Positions 59,111 through 64,000 of a stretch of DNA of 64,000 nt are shown here, piece by piece; the stretch's first letter is position 1, and the number at the start of each line of letters is the position of its first letter. The stretch is taken from contig JADCCN010000013.1 of the NCBI GenBank assembly GCA_020252645.1, positions 1 through 64,000 of the forward strand, read 5' to 3'. Source of the DNA: Methylobacterium sp. GTDB lineage: Bacteria; Pseudomonadota; Alphaproteobacteria; Rhizobiales; Beijerinckiaceae. Under the pieces are notes generated by a model, which saw only the letters and a program-made list of their open reading frames with translations, ran no database searches and was not told the DNA's origin. Made by a program: the position numbers and the translations under genes.

Positions 59111-59116
59111 TCTCCC

Positions 59117-60487
59117 ATGACCGCTCGCATCCTCATCGTCGATGATGTCTTCGCCAATATCCGCCTTCTCGAGGCGCGGCTCACCGCCGAGTATTTCACC
59201 GTTGTCTCGGCCATGAATGGCCCGCAGGCGCTCGATATCTGCGAGCGTGGCGAATGCGATATGGTTCTGCTCGACGTGATGATGCCCGCCATGGATGGCT
59301 TCGAGGTCTGCCAGCGCCTGAAATCCGCGCCCGCCACCGCCCATCTGCCGGTCGTGATGGTGACGGCGCTCGACAGCCCCGCGGATCGCCTGCGCGGACT
59401 GCAGGCCGGTGCCGATGACTTTCTCACCAAGCCCATCAACGAGATCGCGCTGCTCACCCGCGTGCGCAGCCTCGTGCGGCTGAAGCACCTGACGGATGAA
59501 CTGCGCGCACGCGCTGCGAACTCGCAGACGCTGGGCCTTCCCGATCCGCTCGCGATCGCCGCCGCCGAGGATGGCCGGAACGGCCGCATCCTCATTGTCG
59601 AGGATCGCGCCAATGCGGCCGACCGGATGAAGGTCGCGCTCGCCCAGCATCATGCGGTGGATTGCGTCGAGGAACCGGGCGATCTCTTCGCCCGGCTTCA
59701 GGGGGTTGGCCTCGATTGCCTGGTGTTGAGCCTCGGCCTTCAGAAGATCGATGCCCTGCGCATCGTCTCGCAGGTGCGCTCCAGCGACAAGCTGCGCAAC
59801 CTGCCGATTCTCGTTCTGGCCGAGACGACCGACGATGCCCGCGTGATGCGCGCCGTCGACATGGGCGTGAACGATTATCTCATCCGCCCGATCGACCGGA
59901 ACGAGCTTGTCGCCCGCGTCTCGACGCAGGTGCGCAAGAAGCGCTACCAGGAACGCCTGCGCGAGAACCTGCAGGCCTCGATGGAGCTGGCGATCATCGA
60001 TCCGCTGACGAAGCTCCATAATCGCCGCTTTTTCCATACCCATCTTGCGAGCCTGATGAACGACACGCTCATGCGCGGCGCGGCGATCTCGCTGCTCGTC
60101 ATCGACATCGATCACTTCAAGCGCATCAACGACCTGCATGGCCACGATTCGGGCGATGAGGTCTTGCGCGAATGCGCCGAGCGCCTGCGCAAGGTGGTGC
60201 GCGGCATCGATATCGTCGCCCGCTTCGGCGGCGAGGAATTCGTGATCGTGATGCCGGATACCGAGGCTTTCGCCGCGAGTTGCGTGGCCGAGCGCATCCG
60301 CCTCGGCATCGAGAAGACACCGTTCCCCGTGCAGAACGGCAGCAAGGCGCTGGACCTCACCGTGTCGATCGGCGTGGCGACGGCCGGGGAGGGCTTCGAC
60401 AGCCCGGACCGCCTCTTCAAGATGGCCGATGACGCGCTCTACGAGGCCAAGCGCTCCGGGCGCAACCAGGTGAAGCTCGCGGCCTGA
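59117..60487 (+). CDS. pleD: PleD diguanylate cyclase response regulator
   Basis: The 456-residue protein has two receiver domains and a GGDEF domain. The first receiver has Asp53 (VLLDVMMPAMDGF); the second lacks the acceptor aspartate (LVLSLGLQK). GGEEF is at 371-375, and RGID (362-365) is the RxxD inhibitory site five residues upstream. The order and residue numbers match Caulobacter PleD. It makes c-di-GMP during pole development. Confidence 0.97.
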   Translation: MTARILIVDDVFANIRLLEARLTAEYFTVVSAMNGPQALDICERGECDMVLLDVMMPAMDGFEVCQRLKSAPATAHLPVVMVTALDSPADRLRGLQAGADDFLTKPINEIALLTRVRSLVRLKHLTDELRARAANSQTLGLPDPLAIAAAEDGRNGRILIVEDRANAADRMKVALAQHHAVDCVEEPGDLFARLQGVGLDCLVLSLGLQKIDALRIVSQVRSSDKLRNLPILVLAETTDDARVMRAVDMGVNDYLIRPIDRNELVARVSTQVRKKRYQERLRENLQASMELAIIDPLTKLHNRRFFHTHLASLMNDTLMRGAAISLLVIDIDHFKRINDLHGHDSGDEVLRECAERLRKVVRGIDIVARFGGEEFVIVMPDTEAFAASCVAERIRLGIEKTPFPVQNGSKALDLTVSIGVATAGEGFDSPDRLFKMADDALYEAKRSGRNQVKLAA

Positions 60488-60783
60488 AGCCAGACCCCTG
60501 AAGCCCTCTGCCCTTGCCAAGCGTCGCGGGCGGTCTAGGATGAAACCTTCTGAATTCGGAACGGTGCGATTCGGCCTCCGGCCTTTTCGCCCCTCCGGTC
60601 CCGCGAGGGTTGCTCAGGTCCGCCGCATCTCCTGGGTCCTTACGGGTTGGGCCGGCTTGCCGGGGCGGGGAAGGTTGCCTCCTCGACCGTTCTGGCGCCG
60701 GCCCTTTTCCTGTCTTGAACCGATTTCCCGGGAACCCTTTCAGGCCCCTGACCAGCCCCCCGGACCCTGACCGGCCCCCTCAC
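60488..60783. other. Intergenic region without supported gene
   Basis: About 300 bp of GC-rich DNA after pleD. A 76-codon open frame at 60540-60770 has no recognisable fold and looks like non-coding sequence. No terminator is clear. Confidence 0.5.
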
Positions 60784-60888
60784 TAGAGCATGCTTTCGCA
60801 AAAGCGGATACCGGTTTTGCGCAACAACATGCGACAAAACAATAAGATAGAGCACGGTTTTGATTCCATCAAAACGAGACATGCTCTA
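60784..60888. repeat. 105-bp mosaic element, second type
   Basis: This element starts TAGAGCATGC and ends CATGCTCTAG, with inner pairs AAAGCGGATACCGGTTTTGC-type. It shares its ends, but not its core, with the next element and overlaps it by about 2 bases. It therefore looks like a mosaic of related palindromes. Confidence 0.75.
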
Positions 60889-60991
60889 GAGCATGATGTG
60901 TTCAGACGGAAGCACATCATGCTCTTATCTTGTTGTTATCGCATGCTTTTTTGTGAAAAACCGGATTCCACTTTTTCACAGCATGCTCTAG
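60887..60991. repeat. 105-bp mosaic element, copy 2
   Basis: This copy matches 40471-40575 over the whole 105 bases with only four linker differences. The two hairpin arms and outer ends are identical. It lies 3' of rpmG's terminator. Confidence 0.9.
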
Positions 60992-60995
60992 GCAA

Positions 60996-61020
60996 CAAAA
61001 AAGGCGCTCGAAAGCGCCTT
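60996..61020 (-). terminator. rpmG terminator
   Basis: Read on the minus strand, GGCGCT pairs with AGCGCC around TTCG and is followed by TTTTTT. It ends rpmG transcription. The plus-strand run of A residues mirrors this. Confidence 0.85.
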
Positions 61021-61049
61021 TGCCGTTCCGCCTTGCGGAAGAAGCCGGA

Positions 61050-61217
61050 TCACTTGATCTTGGATTCCTTGAATTCCACGTGCTTCTTCGCAACCGGATC
61101 ATATTTCTTGAAGGAGAGCTTCTCGGTCGCGGTGCGCGCGTTCTTCTTCGTCACGTAGAAGTAGCCGGTATCGGCCGTCGAGACGAGCTTGATCTTGATG
61201 GTGGCGGCCTTGGCCAT
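61050..61217 (-). CDS. rpmG: 50S ribosomal protein L33
   Basis: A 55-residue frame on the minus strand starts [20 protein letters not shown] and ends [10 protein letters not shown], the canonical L33. It contains no cysteine pair, so it is the zinc-free form. A GAGGTGAGATC site precedes ATG. It lies downstream of pleD in the usual Rhizobiales order, opposite strand. Confidence 0.97.
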   Translation of the reverse strand: MAKAATIKIKLVSTADTGYFYVTKKNARTATEKLSFKKYDPVAKKHVEFKESKIK

Positions 61218-61357
61218 GATCTCACCTCTGGAACGGTCAACCCGACTGGAGCCAGCGCGGATCGCCTGAAAAACGAAAGACCGGGCGGCGCGCGCCCGGC
61301 GAACATGCGGCTCTCATCGCCAAACGGGGGGCGGAAGTCAAGCGCAAAAGCGCGGCG

Positions 61358-62548
61358 TCAACCGCGCGCAGGCCCGGCCCGCAGGCGGCTGGCGACGACG
61401 AAGCCGTAAAGCGCGAGCACCATCGCCACCGTCACCGGCACACCCCAGGTGCCCGCGACATCGATGCCCGCGCCCAGCAGCGGCGGCCCGGCCATCTGCC
61501 CCATGGAATAGAGCATCACGAAGGCCGCGTTGGCCGAGACGAGATCGGCCTGCGCGAAGCGGCTTGACAGATGCGCGAGCCCCACGGTGTAGAGTGCGCC
61601 CACGAGGCCGCCGAGCAGCATCAGCAGCCCGGCATGGGGCCAGAAGGCCGAGCCGGCCAGCGGCAGGCAGCACGCGATGAAGGTCGCGGACAGGGCGATG
61701 CCCAGCAGGATCTTCCGGCGGTCGAGCCGGTCCGCCAGCCAACCCATGGGCATCTGGAACAGCACGTTGCCGATGGCGAAGGCGGAAACCAGCATGGCGG
61801 CGGAGGCTTCCGGCCATCCCATCCGCAAGCCATGGATGGGGAGCTGCGTGAAGGCGCCGATCTCGATCGCGCCCACGGTGAAGGCGGCGAGCGTGGCCGC
61901 CGGGGCAAGCCGCACGAAGCTCAGGACCGAAGCGCGCGGCGAGCCATGCACGGTCGCGGCACTCGGGCCGATGAGTTTCAGGGGCATGAGGCCGGTGAGA
62001 ATCAGAACGGCCGTCGCGGCATAGGGCAACATGCCCTGCGTGCCGGTCACGGTCAGCATCAGCGGGCCGATGGCGAAGCCCAGGGCCAGCGCTGTCGCAT
62101 AGGCCCCCATGATGAAGCCGCGCCGCAGCGGGTTGGCTGCCGCGCTGATCCAGTATTCGGAGAGCACGAACAGGGTGCCGATCGAAGCGCCGAGCATGAA
62201 GCGGAACACCGCCCAGACCCAGAGATTGGGCAGGGCCCAGAAGGCGAAATGCAGCCCGGCCGCGAGCAGCAGCATGGTTCCCACGAGCCACTTGACGCCG
62301 AAGCGCGCGGCGAGGCGCGGCACGAAAGGCACGAACATGAGGTTGCCGACGCCGGCCAGCGTCGCCGTGAGCCCGGCAATGGTCGAGGGCGTGCCCCAGC
62401 GCTCCATTTCCAGCGCGAGCAGCGGCCCGGATACGCTGAGTGAAACCCCGACCAGCGTCACGATCGCGACAGCGGAGAGGATCACGCGGAAGCGTTCGGC
62501 GGCATTCGGGTCCGTTTCCGGGGCAGGCTGGCTGGCGGGTTTTGTCAT
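61358..62548 (-). CDS. MFS transporter
   Basis: The 396-residue protein has 12 predicted membrane helices. The start MTKPASQPAPETDPNAAERFRVILSAVAIVTLV follows a cytosolic tail. MFS motif A is seen in VPFVPRLAARFGVKWL, and PMGWLADRLDRRKILLG is its repeat in the second half. It resembles YcaD-like or sugar/drug exporters; substrate unknown. Divergent from the secreted gene at 62592. Confidence 0.92.
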   Translation of the reverse strand: MTKPASQPAPETDPNAAERFRVILSAVAIVTLVGVSLSVSGPLLALEMERWGTPSTIAGLTATLAGVGNLMFVPFVPRLAARFGVKWLVGTMLLLAAGLHFAFWALPNLWVWAVFRFMLGASIGTLFVLSEYWISAAANPLRRGFIMGAYATALALGFAIGPLMLTVTGTQGMLPYAATAVLILTGLMPLKLIGPSAATVHGSPRASVLSFVRLAPAATLAAFTVGAIEIGAFTQLPIHGLRMGWPEASAAMLVSAFAIGNVLFQMPMGWLADRLDRRKILLGIALSATFIACCLPLAGSAFWPHAGLLMLLGGLVGALYTVGLAHLSSRFAQADLVSANAAFVMLYSMGQMAGPPLLGAGIDVAGTWGVPVTVAMVLALYGFVVASRLRAGPARG

Positions 62549-62591
62549 GCTAGGGTTCTCGCACGATTCGAATGACAGAAAGGCGCAAACT

Positions 62592-63137
62592 TTGCGCATT
62601 CTCCCGGTTCTTCTGGCTCTCCTCTCCGGCATGCTCCCCGCTTTCGCGCAAGGCGGCGGCTTTGCCCTGTTCGGCAACCGCGATTTCGAGATGGATGGGG
62701 TGCAGGGCGATGGCGGCAAGATGATGCGCATGCGCTATCTCGCAGAGCGGCGCATCCTGCGCATCGAGGCGCTTGACGGTTCCGGGCAGGTCATGCTGCG
62801 GGATCTTGCGAAGGGCGATGTGCTCATCCTGGTGCAGGAGGGGCGGCAGGGCATCTATGGCAGCCGGGGGCGACCGATCATCGGGATGGCCATCGTTCCG
62901 GGCGAGGCCACGCGCGAGGTGGCGGGCGAAACCTGCCGCGAAGCCCGCGTGAACGGAGCGACCATCTGCCTCTCGGATGATGGTATTCCGCTCGTGATGG
63001 AGGAGGGGGGCACCCCGATCCGCGCCATCCGCCTCCTGCGGCAGGCGCAGAACCCCGCACTCTTCACGGTGCCGAAGGATGCGAAGATCCAGCCCATGCC
63101 GGGCTCGAGCGCGCCGGTGCCGGGCGCGCCGTTCTAA
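62592..63137 (+). CDS. Secreted hypothetical protein
   Basis: TTG 62592 has AAAGG 8 nt upstream and is the only start compatible with the signal peptide (LRILPVLLALLSGMLPAFAQ). The 181-residue product has a beta-rich mature domain with GKMMRMRYLAERRILRIEALDGSGQVMLRDL and two cysteines (ETCREA, ATICLS). I suspect a lipoprotein-sorting-like or DUF4412-like fold but cannot assign it. The stop is followed at once by a repeat. Confidence 0.75.
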   Translation: MRILPVLLALLSGMLPAFAQGGGFALFGNRDFEMDGVQGDGGKMMRMRYLAERRILRIEALDGSGQVMLRDLAKGDVLILVQEGRQGIYGSRGRPIIGMAIVPGEATREVAGETCREARVNGATICLSDDGIPLVMEEGGTPIRAIRLLRQAQNPALFTVPKDAKIQPMPGSSAPVPGAPF

Positions 63138-63138
63138 A

Positions 63139-63266
63139 GCATTTTCAAGCGAAGTGGGCACCGGTTCGCGTGAAGAAAATGCGAAAAGGAAAGAAATAAA
63201 GCATTTTCAAGCGAAGCATGTCCCCGCGAAGGCGGGGATGGGCACCGGTTCGCGCAAAGAAAATGC
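63139..63266. repeat. 128-bp composite palindromic element, second copy
   Basis: A 44-bp unit (63139-63182), an 18-bp purine-rich spacer and a 66-bp unit (63201-63266) repeat the exact layout of 34828-34955. The left unit starts one base after the preceding TAA. Confidence 0.85.
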
Positions 63267-63325
63267 TCTGAAATCATGTCGGGCATCGTGGAGCCCGGCC
63301 CGCGCCAGGTTCTTGCGAACCGAAT

Positions 63326-64000
63326 TCAGATCAGGCTCCGCTCCATGCTGCCGCGGCGTTCGCAATAGAAAGGAATCGCGGGTTCGCCTCCCGTGGCGCG
63401 GGCCTCGATCCAGCCCTGCAATTCGCCGAGCATCACGCGGGTAATGACCGGCAGCGGCAGGTCCTTCGTATCGTCGAGCGTGAGCCAGGCGAGTTCGGTC
63501 AATTCGCTGTCGGGCGTGACGATATCCGGAACCTGATGGGCGATCGCGGTGGATTCCACGACGAAAAAGCGCGTATCGAACCTTTTGGGACGGCGCGGCG
63601 GCGTGATGGCGCGGGCGATATAGGTGAGCACCGAGAGATCGGGCAGGTGGCCCGTTGCCGTGAATTCGCCCCATGGGCCGGCGAGGTGCGGAGCATCGCC
63701 GGCCTTGCGGCCGATCACGATGCCGGTTTCCTCGAAAGTCTCGCGGATGGCCGCGAGCGCAAGTCGCCTCATGCGCGAGGGGTTCGCGCCAGGGCTCGCG
63801 AGCATCAGTCGCTGAAGTGTCGCCTCATCCAGCATTCCCGCCACCGGCACACGCGCATCGCCCGTTTCCGAGCGCCCGCCGGGAAACACGAACACATCGG
63901 GCATGAAGCGGTGGTTCTTGTGCCGCCGGCCCATGAGCAGGCGCGGCTCGCGCCCCGTGCGATCGAGAATGATCAGCGTCGCGGCATCCACCGGCCGGCC
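63326..64000 (-). CDS. NUDIX hydrolase, probably cut by window end
   Basis: The visible part has about 225 residues. RPVDAATLIILDRTGREPRLLMGRRHKNHRFMPDVFVFPGG matches this NUDIX subfamily, and RRLALAAIRETFEETGIVIG is the Nudix box with REEXXEE-type residues (RETFEETG). The frame continues to the window edge: codons before the GTG at 63989-63991 read GRP, and relatives have residues there, so the true start may lie outside. It likely hydrolyses nucleotide or CoA diphosphates. Confidence 0.9.
   Translation of the reverse strand, partial: GRPVDAATLIILDRTGREPRLLMGRRHKNHRFMPDVFVFPGGRSETGDARVPVAGMLDEATLQRLMLASPGANPSRMRRLALAAIRETFEETGIVIGRKAGDAPHLAGPWGEFTATGHLPDLSVLTYIARAITPPRRPKRFDTRFFVVESTAIAHQVPDIVTPDSELTELAWLTLDDTKDLPLPVITRVMLGELQGWIEARATGGEPAIPFYCERRGSMERSLI

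Noticed and set aside
60540-60770. Possible 76-codon gene after pleD
   Set aside because: No Shine-Dalgarno site, Pro/Arg-rich composition and no similarity I recognise; it lies in repeat-rich spacer.

Overview
The window is about 64 kb of GC-rich chromosome from an alphaproteobacterium, most likely of the order Hyphomicrobiales (Rhizobiales). The basis is the str-S10-spc-alpha ribosomal supercluster with secY and adk inside it, a divK-pleD-rpmG block, alphaproteobacterial families (EipB/DUF1849, DUF1489, DUF3572, ATP12 chaperone, an orphan FliN-like gene beside lipB), PHA phasin, CtrA-type TTAA-N7-TTAA sites, and intergenic palindromes that look like rhizobial mosaic elements. It is an ordinary core-genome segment: I see no prophage, insertion sequence, plasmid gene or CRISPR array.

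Layout. (1) 1-14950: the end of tuf, then 27 co-directional genes rpsJ to rplQ including secY, adk and rpoA, closed by a strong terminator. (2) 14960-24800: a BLUF blue-light sensor opposite a Do-type protease, rarA, a crcB fluoride channel with a possible riboswitch leader, an RluC-type pseudouridine synthase, a HAD phosphatase, an ATP12-type chaperone, a secreted unknown, pccB and a tandem universal-stress protein. (3) 24794-31662: a flavin monooxygenase and M19 dipeptidase on the minus strand, then pccA, small enzymes and lipB. (4) 31737-34772: FliN-like protein, tRNA-Leu(GAG), mgtE and a GH25 lipoprotein. (5) 35254-44562: leucine breakdown genes ivd, mccB and mccA, interrupted by DUF3253, rhodanese, GST, a ParDE-type toxin-antitoxin pair, an SDR, RidA and a degenerate CDF-like membrane protein. 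(6) 44566-51555: DUF1489, a J-domain membrane protein, a D,D-carboxypeptidase with SPOR tail, phasin, clpS and clpA. (7) 51650-58569: secreted MetX-like esterase, azlCD, HIT, a FemAB-like acyltransferase with an acidic insertion, GDPD, RidA, EipB, DUF3572. (8) 58745-63991: divK, pleD, rpmG (reverse strand), an MFS exporter, a secreted unknown and a NUDIX hydrolase cut by the window edge.

How genes work together. Isovaleryl-CoA dehydrogenase and both methylcrotonyl-CoA carboxylase subunits form most of the leucine pathway; propionyl-CoA carboxylase subunits handle propionyl-CoA from valine, isoleucine and odd-chain fatty acids. A 10-bp GntR-like palindrome occurs upstream of both mccB and mccA. 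ClpS delivers N-degron substrates to ClpA. DivK and PleD are the classic alphaproteobacterial cell-cycle and c-di-GMP pair, and one perfect and two near-perfect CtrA boxes lie near envelope and motor genes.

The most distinctive non-coding signal is a set of intergenic palindromic elements, including two composites of exactly 128 bp (44-bp unit, 18-bp purine-rich spacer, 66-bp unit) and two 105-bp copies differing at only four central positions. I found no clear wholly new multi-gene system; the best leads are regulatory sites, these elements and a few unusual proteins.
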